A stretch of 64,000 nucleotides of DNA from Pezicula radicicola (taxonomy: Eukaryota; Ascomycota; Leotiomycetes; Helotiales; Dermateaceae), in NCBI GenBank assembly GCA_003008705.1, contig PDUO01000101.1, forward strand, positions 34,972-98,971, given 5' to 3'. Below, piece by piece: positions 12,470 through 25,931 of the stretch. The notes beneath the pieces were generated by a model. The model was not told where the DNA came from. It ran no database searches and was given only the letters and a program-made list of their open reading frames with translations. Position 1 is the stretch's first letter, and each line of letters starts with the position of its first letter. Both the position numbers and the translations under genes were made by a program.

Positions 12470-14740
12470 GCTTATATTCTTAGGATTAATTAGATCTATT
12501 AGACTCTATTAACTATCTCTATTTATAAGGTATTAGCTATTATATCTTATTACTATAGATTATTATATATAGAGACTAGTTATTAGAGAAGAGCTCTATA
12601 CTAAAAGTAATTTCTAATATACTATTTCTAATTAAGAGTAACTTATATACTTAATTTCTAATAGAATTAGTTCTTTATAAAACGTTATATATTAGTATAA
12701 CTATATTAATTATCTTATATTACTCTTATAGTAAGTCTAAGTAGCTCTCCCTTAGTAGCTTCTATAAGAAACTTAATAGCTTTAATAGACTTTTAACTTT
12801 AATTAAGAATATAAAAGTAACTATAGTAATCTTAATATATAATAGAGCTTTCTTGAAAGACCTCCTTTATATTAAGGTCTTAGGTCTTGATTAGCCTTAC
12901 CTAATTATTATAAATCTATTTAAACTTATTTACTCTAAGATAAAGTAATAATTTACTTCTAATATTAAACTAGTATAAGATATTATTTAAGTCTATATAA
13001 AAGAACCTAGAAGTATTATTCTTATAGTAGTCTTAGTTAAAAATAACTATATAAACTAGATTATATTAAAGCTTACTTATACTACTAATAAAAGAGGTAA
13101 TTAAATACTAGATATTATTATAAAACTAGATACTTTAATTACTAGTTCTAAGAGTAAAGTTATATATATCTCTCTTATAAGAAACTAAGATATAAAGTTT
13201 TATCTTAAATAGTATATTTTAAAAAATATAAACTCTAAAATAAGAGTATAATTATTAATTAATTATAATATTAAGAAAGAGAGATTCTTCTTATAAGAAA
13301 TATAAAAAGATTTATCTTATTTACTCCTTAGTATTAATAAGTTATAAAAGAGGCTTAGTAAGGTTCTTCTTAGATAAATTACTATTAAATTATTTAGTTT
13401 AATTTATAAAATTAAGATTAAATCCAAAGTCTACTATAGTTAACTTAATAAGCTAAAGGAACCTTAAGTAATCTTAAATAAATAATAACTATATTTACTC
13501 TATATTAGTTAGTTATTTCACTCTTTAATTAAAGTATTAATAGATAGTATATATAATAATTTATTCTTTAAGGATACTAAGTCTAAATCTAGTTATTAAA
13601 AGTATATATAGGTTATAGTATAGAATCTTAATTTAGACTTTATAGAATATATTACTAGATAAGACTACTAATATAAGATTATTAACTCTCTAAATAAGAT
13701 AACTATTCCTAGTAGAGTAATTATAATTATAAGAGAAGAATTTATAGATTATATATAGTACCTAATATAGAGGACTAAGGGTTAAGAGTTACTAGGAACC
13801 TTTAATCCTATAATAGTAGTAGATTTATTCCTAGAATAATTATCTCTCTAAGAAGTAATTATCTAGAGTTATATTAAAAAAGTCTAGAATATTACTAAAG
13901 AATTCCTTAGTTTAATAACTACCTATATTACTAATACTATAACCTTTAAAGTACTCTTCTAAAAGATCTTTAAGTCTACTTTAAATTAACTATTAGGAAT
14001 TCTAAATATAAAGGGTATTAAACTACTAATACTATATTAGAAAAATTATCTAATTATATATAATTATTATTTTACTAAAGCTCTCTAAAAGGTCTGGAAT
14101 AAATAAAGTAAAGATAAATATATAAGGATTATTAAAGGTTTCTTTAGTATCTTCTCTCTTAACTCTATATCTCTTAACTAGTATAAAAATCTCTATCTAC
14201 TTATAGTAACTCTTATATAATATATAGAATCTAATATAAATTATATTATATATTCTAAAGCTTTAGATTATATAAAGGCTTATTATAAGATTATCTACTT
14301 CTCTTCTTTATATCCTTCTCTACCTTTATAGATCTATTAATTAACTTAGTATTATACTTAAATAGATTACTTTAAAATAATTTATTAATAATATTATTAT
14401 TAAAGTTATTAAAGTTAAGCTTATTTACTTACTTTATAATATCTTCTCTCTTATATCTATTATATCTATATCTACTAAACTTATTATTAGTATTACTAGT
14501 AAATCTAAAGAGAATTATACCTAGTATAAATAATTAACTAGATAACTAGATATTCTTATAAAAGGTTCTAAGATTTATAAGTACTTTATTAATATTATAA
14601 CTATAGATAAGAAATATACTTACTTTATCTCTTTCTAAACTAGTACTAATATACTAGATAGATATAGATAATAGTATAAGTTAAAGAGACTCTAGATTTA
14701 AATCTATAAACTATAATCCTAGTAACTCTAATAAGTAGTA
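12470..14740 (+). pseudogene. RIP-destroyed dynamin-family GTPase
   Basis: One + strand frame, stops only TAA/TAG, follows the dynamin GTPase domain in order. G1 (normally GDQSSGKSS) reads RD*LLEKSS at 12571-12597, followed by the SVLEAISG-like ILKVISNI. G3 (normally DLPG) reads INLFK near 12911-12925. G4 (normally TKPD) reads KLD near 13123-13131. The stalk region follows (KRLSKVLLR near 13350; KVYYS..NKLKEP near 13430-13470; NLNLDFIEYI near 13625-13655). After a probable intron near 14291-14357, the C-terminal GED-like part reads SKSKENYT and LTR.LDILIKGSKIYKYF near 14500-14585. Fungal genomes carry many orphan dynamin-like GTPases of this type, often near accessory regions. Substitutions fit CA/TG to TA throughout. 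Start and exact ends are uncertain. Confidence 0.75.
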
Positions 14741-14777
14741 TAAGGAAGATATTAGACCCCTTTTATATAGGTCCTAT

Positions 14778-15000
14778 AGCTCTAGTAGTATAGTCTCTAT
14801 AAAATCTAAGTTCTTGAGTAAAGAGATTATAGAGATTATAGAGGAGTCTAATATTCTAGAAGCTATAGAGAAACTTAAAACTAAATCTACTCTACTACTA
14901 GAAGAAGAATTTTAGCCCTCTACTAAGAAGAAAGATAAGAAGATAAGACTTACTATAAAATAGATAGTATTCAAAGAAATATAATCTTAGTTTAAGTCTT
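14778..15000 (+). pseudogene. Unidentified coding relic next to the dynamin relic
   Basis: A + strand frame with few stops reads like a charged soluble protein: KSKFLSKEIIEIIEESN, EAIEKLKTKS, then LLLEEEF and STKKKDKKIRLTIK. It begins right after the dynamin relic and could be a C-terminal extension of it or a neighbouring gene. No family recognised. Confidence 0.4.
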
Positions 15001-18000
15001 AGTAGTCCTAGACTATATTATTTAGAAGTAATAGTATATTCTAATATAAATATTAAGTCTAAAGTATCTTATATAATTATTAGTTATAGTTAATCTATAC
15101 TTAAGTATTACTTCTATAGTTATAATATAGAAATAAATTTATATTATATTAATCTTATATAAATATCCTTACTAATAGAGTATTCTTTATAAGTTCTCTA
15201 TTAGTAGAAATATAAATATACTAGTATATAGGAATAGGATACTATTAATATTAGTACCCCTATTATCTTATAGTCCTCTAAAAGTAAATTTCTAGAAATA
15301 GTTTTACTCTCTTATATATAGGTCTATATCTATAAAAGGAACTTAAGAATACTTAAGGGTAAAGTAGAAAAACTAAAATAGAGATATAAGACTCTTAATC
15401 TTTTTATAGATCCTTTAGATAATAGAACTAGAAAAGTAATATTAACTTCTAGAACTATTATCTAAACCTTATTTATAAAATATTCCTAATATATAACTAT
15501 AGTTATTATAGTTATTTAGATAGATAAAGAAAATAATAAAGTAACCCTTTAATTTAATAGTTTTATAACCCTAGAGCTTAACTAGTATTCTTATAATCTA
15601 ATAAATAACTCTATATCCCTTTTAAAATAAAGAGTCTTGAATTAAAAGTATAGTCTTAAATAGAAAGTATTAAAGTAAAAACCTTTAATAAACTACTTAA
15701 AGATTAAAATAACTTTAAATATTTTAGACTTTTAATTTTAAGTTATACTTAGTCTTAAATAATATAAGTAATAAATTATAATAGATTAAATTACTATTAT
15801 ACTCTTATCTTTATCTATTATTAGTTTTATTCTTATTCTAATACTTAAATACTTAGTACTAAGGTATTTTACTCTTACTCTATTCTCTCTCTATTCTCTA
15901 GTCTAACCTTTATTAAATCTAACTATTATATTTAAGGTAAATAATAAAGTCTTATTTATATTTAAATTAATAATTTCATTAAATATTTATAACTTTCTAG
16001 TAACTTTCTATAATATCTTATTATACTCTCTATCTAGTTTATCTCCTAATATTAATAATTTAAAATAATAAAAAGATATACTAATAAGATATTCTTTTAA
16101 GTTATTCTACTAGTTTAGTAAGGTAAAGTAATAAATAATTATTATAAAAGATAGATTTAAAAGCTTTAATAAGATAATTAGTTTCTAGATAGATATAAAA
16201 ATATAAATACTAAGATAGTACTAAAGATAAATAGTTAATAATAAAGTATTAGTTAAGGTTAATACTTTAGCTAAGGTATTTATATACTAAAAGTATATTA
16301 ATAAATTATAGTATAGAGTAAGGAATAGTCTCCTCCTAGTTTATATACCTTATAAACTTTATTTAATACTATAATATAACTATAAGATATCTATTATTCG
16401 AGGAAGATACTTAGATATATATTAAATAATAAATAAGTACCTTCTAGTATAATATAAGGATAGGAAAGATTAACTATTATAAAGTAATCTAACTATAGAT
16501 ATTAACTATAGTTAATTATATCTTTTATATCTTTAATATATATACCTCTAGAGTCTAGTTATTTCCTTTCCTCTTTAGATAGTCTCTCCTCTTCTTTATC
16601 TTATATTTAGAAGCTTAATCTTATACTATAAAACTCTCTAGTATATTAAGATATTACTATAGTAGACTAAGCTAACTAGGACTTAGATTAGCTTTTATAA
16701 TCTAGTATTAGAATTTATTATACTTAAATAACTCTTCTATTAACTACTAGTTTAGTTATATCTTATATAGGATATAGTAAATAATATAAAGGTATAAAGA
16801 TATAGGTCTATTATCTTTATTAATAATTATAAGATCTAGTATCTATTTAGTATTAAGATTATTTTTATTTATTTTAAAAGACTTAATCTTAATATCTAAG
16901 ATATAATATATAAGTTATAATTAAGTTAGTTAATATTTAGATAACTTTTATTTAAAAATATACTTAGATTATCTTAAGATTTATTAGTATATATAAAATA
17001 TATACTTTAATCTTAGGATTTAAAGAAAGGAATACTACTTTATATAGAGAACTACTATAGTTAGAGATAAAAGTATTATAATAGAAAATAAGTTCTATTA
17101 GTAGTTTAGGAAGCTTATTTATATTAGATATTATTAAGTAACTCTTTAATAAATAGAATAAGGTATAACTCTTACTAGAACCCTAGGAGTTATAAATAAA
17201 AATACTTAAAGGTATAGTAATATTAAAAAAGATATATAGATCTTTTAGTATTTTATCTATCTAAGTCTTATTATTAAGAACCTCTATAAGACCTACTAAT
17301 AAGCTATACTAAGGAAAAGTTATCTAATATTTATTAAGAGATAATATCTCTAAATAATTAAAAATAATAATAGTAAATATTAAAGTCTCTATTAACTCTC
17401 TAAGACTATTTTATAAAGGTTTTTATTTTAAAAGATATAAATAAAGTTTATATATCTATATAAGTTCTATTCTCTTAAGCTTTTTATTTATTATATTACT
17501 AGTATTAGATATTTCTTTAGATATTAAGTATAATCTAAAGATCCCTTTAGGATTTATTTTTAATAAGTAAAGGGAGTTTATTTACTATATTTAAAAATAG
17601 AGGTAATATATAATAGCTTTTAATACTAATATAAATTAAATATTAGTTCTAAATAATAATAATAGATATAGTATCTTTATTAAAAAGAGGAGTAGCCTCT
17701 ATCTAGGATATATATAATTAACTTTATATTAAATAATAACTTATACTTAACTATTACTACTAGTTTAAATTAAGACTTATAATAGATAAGTAAAATTAAT
17801 CCTAATTAGTTAGTAGTAATAATAGAAGCTATATAATATAATAGTAGTAGTTAGAGGAGAATTATAATATAATAATAACTTAAACTAATTTTTTAAATAA
17901 ATATTCTCCTTACTTATCCTATAACTTTAATAAAATTTAAAATAAATATATAATTAAATATAGTTTAATCTTATAGTTATATTATCCTTCTTTATTCTAG

Positions 18001-18878
18001 TAAGTTATATAATAACTAATATAAACTAATTTACTATATTAATTAATTACTAATATATATATATACTTTTTTTATTTATTCTATTACTTATTTTTATCTT
18101 CTTAAAGTTAGGTTTAAGTTATAAATTATTTTTCTAGTCTTATATTATTAATCTATACTATACTAGATTACTAAACTCTACTATAAGAAATACTTTAGTC
18201 TTCTAGAGATCTATCTAGATTATTAATCTATAGGATTATTTATATTTAAAAGTTAAATCTACTTAGACTAGAATATAAACTCCTTGATTAGCTTAGTCTT
18301 ATTAATTAGAGATACTTTAATTATAAGTTAAAAATATAGTAAGTTCTAATATATTCTCTTCTAGTATCTTAGGATCTAGTAAGTTATTATAAATTATAAA
18401 GTTATATAATTATATAAGAAATATCTTTTAATAACTTATTAAGAGACTAATTTATAATAGTAGTATAGGAAGATAAGAGACTACTAAGTAAACTATCTAT
18501 AGTTATTTAGATATTACTTATATTAGCTTGTTTTCACTAGTGGTTTTCCTTTTACCTTATATCTAGATTATAGATAAACTATTATTCTTTAATATACTAC
18601 TAAGATAAGGATATTTAATTATTTATTTTTTACTTTTTAATTATAATAATTATAATAATATTTTAAAGAAGTATCTAAGTCTTATTAATTTAAATATTTA
18701 TATATAAAGATAAATAAATAATAAAAGATATAAAGAATAAAAACTCTAGATAATTAAATAATAATATAATAAATATAGTTTATCTTTAATTATATACTTA
18801 AAGGAGGAGATAAAAATAGACCTTGTTTAAAAGTATCTAAATAGACTAAAATTAGTAAATCTTATAAATAGACTAGAT
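15001..18878. other. AT-rich RIP block with a possible coding stretch
   Basis: Mostly unreadable. A + strand frame at about 15180-15680 has protein-like composition (for example RNLRILKGKVEKLK and LNLFIDPLDNRTRK) with TAA/TAG stops only, but no family is recognisable. A short, less mutated patch with CA and TG lies near 18535-18560. Nothing else supported. Confidence 0.5.
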
Positions 18879-19076
18879 ATAAATTAATAACTTAGATATA
18901 TATTTTAGAATATATTAAATAATAAAGTTATTACTCTAAACTAATTATTAAGTATACATTACTTATAATAAGTAGGTTAGGAACTATATAGATAGATCTA
19001 TTTAGGTTGAATAGATAATTACTTTAGTGATATAATTTTAGGTAGAGACTAGCGGAGTAACCCAAGGGACTTGGGG
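18879..19076. repeat. Dispersed repeat, lightly mutated copy
   Basis: About 198 bp shared with 25750-25931. This copy keeps CA, TG and CG toward its right end (AGCGGAGTAACCCAAGGGAC), where the other copy has AGTAGAGTAACCTAAAGGAC. The other copy also lacks about 20 bp in the middle. Orientation relative to any element is unknown. Confidence 0.75.
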
Positions 19077-20500
19077 GATACTAAAGAGCTTTAAGCGAGT
19101 AAAGGGGTGGTGCTTATTTCCTGAGAAATCATAGGTCTTCTTATCCAAAAAGTTACCCAGGCCTGTATCAATATAACCCGGGGAGATGGAATTGATAATA
19201 ATAGATCGACAAAGTAAACACTAGTATCTTGAAGACTCTACTGGTGAGGGAAAGTCCCGAGGTATTGCTGAGGGCTTCTTGTTATATAAACAACCCCTTA
19301 TAATCCTATCTACTATTATAATGAGAGTACAAGGTTGCCGTCATCTCTAGCATAGACTAAGAAGTTACTACTAGCTTACAGGAAATTCTACTTTTACCCT
19401 TTACTGGCCACTGCCTTGTATTACAATCTTATCTACCATTATAACTGGAGCTACATGTAAAGGTTCGAAGGATGGTTCTAATTCCGAGTTGCTTCGAAAT
19501 TGTCGTTGTGGCTCCGTATCGAATATAATGTTATTAGTAATCGTAATGATGAAGTCGCTGATAATGGAAAGAGATATTGTTGACGACAAAATGACTATCA
19601 GAAGTCGAGATGTCTTCAGGCTTGACGACGGGTAGTAATTCCAAGGTTTAAGTACTATTCTAAATTTGGAAAAGCTTAATATAGGGACGGCTGCACCCGC
19701 TTATACGTATCAGTGCGGGATCAATTCCAAATAATAAATCATTACCCTGAATTGTGATCTGCCTATATAGATCAGAGGACATTAAATAAGTGAAGGAAGT
19801 CTACACGAAACAAAGAGATCTGCGCCAGACTATTAGCTATATTAGTATTACAACTATATCCCTGACCTCCATCGGTGCATCTCCAAGGCAGCGGAGGCTT
19901 CGCTTATTCTAGTTGCTTCTAACTCTCAAGTTCTACCCGACTGATCTCATGACTAGATTATATCACGAAACTTGACTTCGTGCCGAGATACTAATAGATA
20001 TATATGGAAATGTCCAAGCGGGACCTACGATGGCGGGATCATAGTTGGACAGTGTAGTTAGTGTTTTTTATATGAAATAAATCAAAGCCTTTGATTATTA
20101 GTCGACCTTAGGCTAGATACTACTAGCCAGAGATATTATACAACTCTTAGGTAACGGTTACTTCCTCTTTTATCATAATATACCCTTACCCTCGGAAACT
20201 GTTTATTATACCTTTATTCCTTTATTTAGTATATCACTAATGTAGACTTAGTATTAAAACACTACTAAACAATATCCGTATATTCCCCTTTATAACCGAC
20301 GGCTTAAATAATAATCTCCTCTCTAGTAGATATAATTTATATAATTGTAGACTATATAATAGGTATAAAAAGTTATATAGCTCGTTAACTATTTAGATCT
20401 AAATAACTAGATCTAGTCCGTGAAGGGAATACTTTTATCTTCGAAGTATATTACTCTAGTATATATAGGTAGAATAACCTATTACATTAGACTTCTACCT
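19077..20500. other. Partly RIP-spared patch of unknown origin
   Basis: Base composition is much closer to normal than on either side. The longest - strand frame (19589-19401) encodes a 62-residue stretch containing EPSFEPLHVAPVIMVDK and ends at TAA; it has no ATG at its start and no known domain. A diverged 25-bp direct repeat is present (TTATAATCCTATCTACTATT near 19300 and TTACAATCTTATCTACCATT near 19420), and both copies translate on the - strand to similar peptides (IIIVDRII and VIMVDKIV). Probably a fragment of a repeat element that arrived later than its surroundings. No gene can be assigned. Confidence 0.45.
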
Positions 20501-21544
20501 ATACTTTAGGAGGTATAATCTTTGATTATTTCCCTATTACTACCTTAGTATAGCCGTTGAACGAGATTCCCCTAGGTTTAATATAGATTTCTATTAGTAT
20601 TATCTAGAGAGGTATTATATATTCTCTGGTCTTATATTAGATAGATTATTATACTAGGTCTATACTATAGCTATAAGTAATAAAAGTAGCCTAATAAGTT
20701 AATAGAAGTCTATTTAACCTCTAGTATAAGTTGGATTACTTCTATAGTTAAAGTAAGTTAAGTTTATTATAGAATAGTATAATCTTATAGTATTCTTAAG
20801 AAGTCTATCCTATTACTTATTAGTACTAATTTCATAAGAATACTAGACTTAAACTATAGGAATAAACTTATTAGGATTTTAATAGATAAAGAGCTATATA
20901 AGAAAGTATAAAGGTTAGTCTTATAGAGGAGCTAGAAATAGATATATAAGTAATTATAAAAGGAGTTATAACCTTAAAATAGTATTATAAGAAGCCCTAG
21001 TTTATAGAGAATATATTTATTTTTTATATAAAATATACCTAGTTTTAACTTCCCTTATATAATCTATAATAGTCTATAAATACTATAGTCTTATACTAAT
21101 TAGATACCCTAAACAATAACTCTTATATATATAGTAACTTAAAGAGTATTATATTTATTATCCTCTTTCTTATTAACCTTCTAGGCTTAGATATTTTATA
21201 TTATAGAATTATATATATCTTTACTCAAGGTATTGATTTTAAAGGTAATTTTTTAAATCGATATAGACTATAGATATAGCTAGTCCTAATTAGGCTTATT
21301 TAAGAAGATATTAAGGACTTTAATTTAATTATAGATAATTAATAATAGTTAATAATATAGAGTAATTACAATTAGTACAGAGACCTTGTAGAGCTTAATA
21401 TATCCTTCTAAAGATAAGGAGGACTATTAAATATTAGAAAACATTAATAAAGAGAGGATATATACTATCTTAGCTTATACTAATTATAATGATTAGCTAT
21501 AAAGGTAGAGTTACTTTATAGAGAAGAGATTAAGGCTAAGATAC
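20501..21544. other. AT-rich RIP block, no gene recognised
   Basis: Transition from the spared patch to heavily mutated DNA. CG and CA remain occasionally up to about 21370 and then vanish. No frame with family motifs. Confidence 0.6.
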
Positions 21545-21835
21545 TAATTTTAAAGTATAGACTAAATTTTAGTTTATACTAAAGCCTAGTCTATACTAAA
21601 ATTTAGTTATTATATAATTATATACTATATATAGTATAAACTCAACTAGACTTTAGTATAGACTAGACTTTAGTATAGGCTAGACTTTAGTATAGACTAG
21701 ACTTTAGTATAGGCTAGACTTTAGTAAAGACTAGGCTCTAGTATAAACTATAGTAGAGTCTATACCTGAGATAGTTCTCTTTTATATAGACCTGTTAGAG
21801 GTAATAATTAAATTTTAGTATAGACTAGACTTTAG
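21545..21835. repeat. 17-bp tandem repeat with an inverted arm
   Basis: Six units of ACTAGACTTTAGTATAG (first base A or G) run from 21645 to about 21746. The same motif in inverted orientation (CTATACTAAAATTTAG and similar) lies at about 21555-21605, and a further direct copy at 21815-21832, so the arms could fold on each other across 21605-21645. Confidence 0.8.
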
Positions 21836-21944
21836 TCCCTATAGCTTAATTAAATCTCTATAAATATATATAAACTCAATAGTTATTCTATAGAATCGTT
21901 TTTAAACATTATACTAGTATATAATTATATATAATATTAAGATA

Positions 21945-22115
21945 AAATTTCTATAAGAGGATATTTATAAAAGGAAAACCCTATAGGAAATCTTATAGGA
22001 GAAAGAAAACCTATAGAAGAAAATACTTATAGAAGGAAGAAGGAATAACTAATAGAAGGAAACCCTTATAGAAGGGAAACCTTATAGGAGAAAAATCTTA
22101 TAGAAGTAAATTATT
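21945..22115. repeat. Purine-rich degenerate tandem repeat
   Basis: Degenerate units of about 18-20 bp, AACCTTATAGGAGAAAAA and similar, purine-rich on the + strand across the whole stretch. No coding content. Confidence 0.6.
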
Positions 22116-22364
22116 ACTATAGGGGTAAAGGGGTTAGGGCTATATTAGTACTATTCTAACTAGTTCTTTATATAAAATATTAAATATTAAATTAAAAATA
22201 AAATAAAAATTAATTAAAGGATATTCTCTCTATAAGCTATTATTAAGGATTATCTTACTATTAAAGAATTTAATAATTTTTAAAGATTTTTAAATTAAAA
22301 AATAAAATAATAAATATAGTTTATAATATTATATAATATTATAATTTATATTTTATATTTATTA

Positions 22365-22640
22365 TTTATAAATATTTACCCTTATAAAATTTTACTATAT
22401 ATAAATATTTACTAATTAGAAAAATTTACTCTCTAAAAATATTTCTCTTAGAAAGTATTTATCTCTTATAAATATTTACTTTCTAAAAATATTTACTTTT
22501 AGAAAATATTTATTCTTATAAATATTTACTTTTAGAGAATATTTACTCTTTAAAAATATTTATCCCTTATAAATATTTACTTTCTAAAGATATTTACTTT
22601 TAGAAAATATTTATCTCTTATAAATATTTACTCTTTATAT
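22365..22640. repeat. AT tandem repeat, about 18-bp unit
   Basis: Repeated units of the type TATAAATATTTACTTTCTA alternating with AAAAATATTTACTTTTAG. The core AAATATTT is palindromic. Confidence 0.75.
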
Positions 22641-23635
22641 TTAACTCTTTAAATATTAACTAAGATTAAATATAATATTTATAGAAATTTTATATAAAAA
22701 TATTTTAACTTTTTAATATATATTATAATATTACTCTTTATAATAATTAACTCTTAATAGAGATTAAACTATATAGTATAAAAAAAGTTTTTTATTTAAA
22801 TTAATTAAAAAGTTATATAAATATTATTAAATTATAATCTTTTTAATTAATATTATCTTTATTCTTAGATATATTTCTTAATTCTTACTATAATATAAGT
22901 ATTAATTAGAAGTTTATAAGGATTTCTCTAAGTTTAGATATTATAAAGAGGTTTTCTATATAAGTAGATAATTATAAAAACTCTAAAAAGATACTAACTA
23001 GAATAAAATACTTACTTTACTAATAGGATTTACTTCTTTAAACTAATAAATATAATATATTAGTACTCTAATAATAATATTACTATCTCTCTCTCTTAGT
23101 ACTTTATAATATTATCTTTATAGAAGTATATTAACTATAATAATTAGTCTTTTAAACTCTATAAGGACTATTATCTCTTAGTAGATATAATTATAAAAGA
23201 GTAGAATAGAGAGGAGTATTACTTTATTAATACTATTATTAAACTATATACTTCTATTAGTATTATTAGAACTAATAAATAGATCTATAATATATATCTA
23301 TTAGTATAATTATTAAACTAATCTAACTATATATATCTATTAATCCTTAACTAACCTAAAGGTACTTTTACTAATTTTAATAATAACTAGATAATTCTAA
23401 TAAAATAACTAATAAATTACTACTAGTTACTTCTATAAAGTATAGACTTTTAGTAGAATACCTACTATTATTTATATCTATTAGTAATATATATAATTAT
23501 AAAGACTACTAGTAGTTAATCTTAAAGATAACTAATAATATAGTAATTAAATAAGGAATTAACTAAGTATCTAATATCTATTACTCTTATATATAATAAT
23601 AAAATACTTAAAGAATTTCTAAGAGTTAATTAATA
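22641..23635. other. AT-rich RIP block, weak coding signal
   Basis: At about 23040-23520 a + strand frame with only TAA/TAG stops has protein-like composition (for example FKLYKDYYLLVDIIIKE), but no family is recognisable. Confidence 0.4.
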
Positions 23636-24115
23636 TATTAGATAAAATATTTTATTAATAGAAATATTCTAAAATATAACTAATATCTTAAATAGAATAT
23701 TTCTATATATAGAATATTCTACTAGTAGGATACTCTATAATATAACTAATATATTAGATATAATATTCTACTATTAGGAATATTCTAGGGATATAACTTA
23801 TATTTTATATAGAATATTCCTATATATAGAATATTCTACTAGTAGAATACTTTAAGATTTAATTAATATTTAGAATAGAATATTCTAACTAGAGAATAGT
23901 CTAACTAGTAAAATATTCTCTAGATAGAAAATTCTACTAGTAGAATACTCTAAGACTAGATTAATATTTAGATAGAATATTCTACTAATAGAATTCTCTA
24001 AAATATAACTAACCTTTACTTAGAATATTCCTATATATAGAATATTCTAGTAATAGAATTCTCTGAGATTTAATTAATATCTTAAGTAGAATATACTACT
24101 ATACTAGTAGAAAAT
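23636..24115. repeat. Heavily RIP-mutated copy of the 52-bp GAATATTC array
   Basis: About nine degenerate units, roughly 50-58 bp apart, each with one or two copies of AGAATATTCT or AGAATATTCC. The unit near 24017 (TTAGAATATTCC then TATATAGAATATTCTA) lines up with the intact unit at 34577 in the GC island. The parts that read TCAGCCGCATCT in the island read TTAATTAATAT here. The palindrome core lacks CA/TG and so is spared. Confidence 0.7.
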
Positions 24116-25476
24116 TCTAAGAATTTAATAAAAGTATAGATTTAATTTAATTAATTTATAAACTATTCTAGTTATCCTTAGATAGTTATATAGTATATAA
24201 CTATAAATATAAGTCCTTCTACTTCTTTATTTCTAAAAAATAAACTATTTTTATATAGAATTACTTCTCTCTTAACTAATAAATAAGATTTTCTATATAT
24301 ATAGTTCTTATAGTTAATTAATTAATTTATAAACTATCCTAACTATCCTTATAGTAGTTATATAATATATAATTATAAATATAAGTATTCTACTTTATAC
24401 TTTTAGAAAATAAGTAATTTACTTATTTTCCTCTTAATAAACTTACTCTATAATATATTATTAAAGTATAAACTTTAGATATCTAAGATATAATAATATA
24501 CTAGAAGATAAGTCTTAGATTTCCTTATATAGATTATTATATTAGAATATTTAATTATATTAAATAAGTTATAAAAGAAGTTAGTTTTAATATTTAAATA
24601 ATTCTTTATAGATAAATATAATAATAAGACTTTATAAGTTATTAGTAATATTAAGACTTAAAAATAATATAATATAATTTAATTTATTCTAATTAATTAT
24701 TTACTAAAGACTAAATAACTCTTCTCTCCTCTATAGATATAAGACTAAGGAATTCTATCCTAGTAAACTATAATTATTATAATAATTAGTTAAGATATTA
24801 TAAGTATAACTATTAACTATTATATAACTTAATTCTCTCTATATAAATATACTATTTACCTTTACTAGTCTAGGCTTTATCTAGATACTTTATCTACTAA
24901 GGTACTACTCTCTATCTATAATTAGTATAGTTAAGAATCTCTCTTTAAAGTATACTTCTAAACTTAAGTATTAATATCTTATAGAAGTATAATATTTAGA
25001 ATAGAATATAAAAGTATCTAATATAGACTTAGTATAAGTTATATCTTTAATATAAAGAGTTAACTTATTATATCCTCTTTATATAGTAGCTAGCCTAGTT
25101 TATTAATAGATATATAAATTAAATAATATTTATTTTAGTAGATAAATAATACTACCTTTATATTAGGAAATTTTCTAAACTTATATACCTTAATAATAAT
25201 AGTCTCCTTCCTCTTCCTTATATTCTTATTTTATTTTCTTTAAGTTTTATTATATATAATAAAATAAAATAGTAGAATTACTATACTATATAAAAGAAAA
25301 TTATATACTTATTATATAAGAGAATAGTTATAAAAGTCCTTATATTAGATATAACTTAGAATATATAAGAGAATTAAAGTATATACTACTATTTTAAAAA
25401 GATTTATCTTATTTAATAACTTAATAAAGAATAACTCTTAAAAGTTATATTTTAATTTAAGGTAATACCTTCTTTT
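24116..25476. other. AT-rich RIP block, no gene recognised
   Basis: A direct repeat of about 55 bp is present: a segment ending AATTAATTTATAAACTAT, then a tract with ATAGTTATATAGTATATAA, at about 24140-24210 and again at 24310-24385. No family motif seen. Confidence 0.5.
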
Positions 25477-25690
25477 TTACTAGTATCTTTTTTTAGAGAT
25501 ACTTATAAAATTAAAGATATCTTTTTCTTTATAAGTACCTTTTTAAAAAAGTACTTATAGAATAAAAGATACCCTTTTCTTTATAGGTACCTTTTTAAAA
25601 AGATATCTATAGAATAAAAAGTACTTTATTCTTAGTAAGTACCTCTTTAAAAAGGTATCTTTAATTATATAGATACCCTTAACTAATATC
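25477..25690. repeat. Tandem repeat, about 51-bp unit
   Basis: Four or so units built around AAGTACCTTTTTAAAAA and its near inverse TTTTTAAAAAAGTACTT, so each unit can form a short hairpin. Confidence 0.65.
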
Positions 25691-25749
25691 CTATATAATT
25701 TATATTAAATTAAAGTTATAACTAGTTTAAAATTTATAACTATAGAAAT

Positions 25750-25931
25750 ATAAATTAATAACTTAGATATATATTTAGAGAATATATTAAATAATAAACT
25801 ATTATTCTAAACTAATTATTAAGTATATACTACTTATAATAAGTAAACTAGGAATTATATAAGTAGGTCCTATTTAGATATAGTAATTTAATTTTAGATA
25901 AAGACTAGTAGAGTAACCTAAAGGACTTAGG
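25750..25931. repeat. Dispersed repeat, heavily mutated copy
   Basis: RIP-worn copy of 18879-19076. Nearly every difference from the other copy is C-to-T or G-to-A in this copy, apart from a deletion of about 20 bp. Confidence 0.75.
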
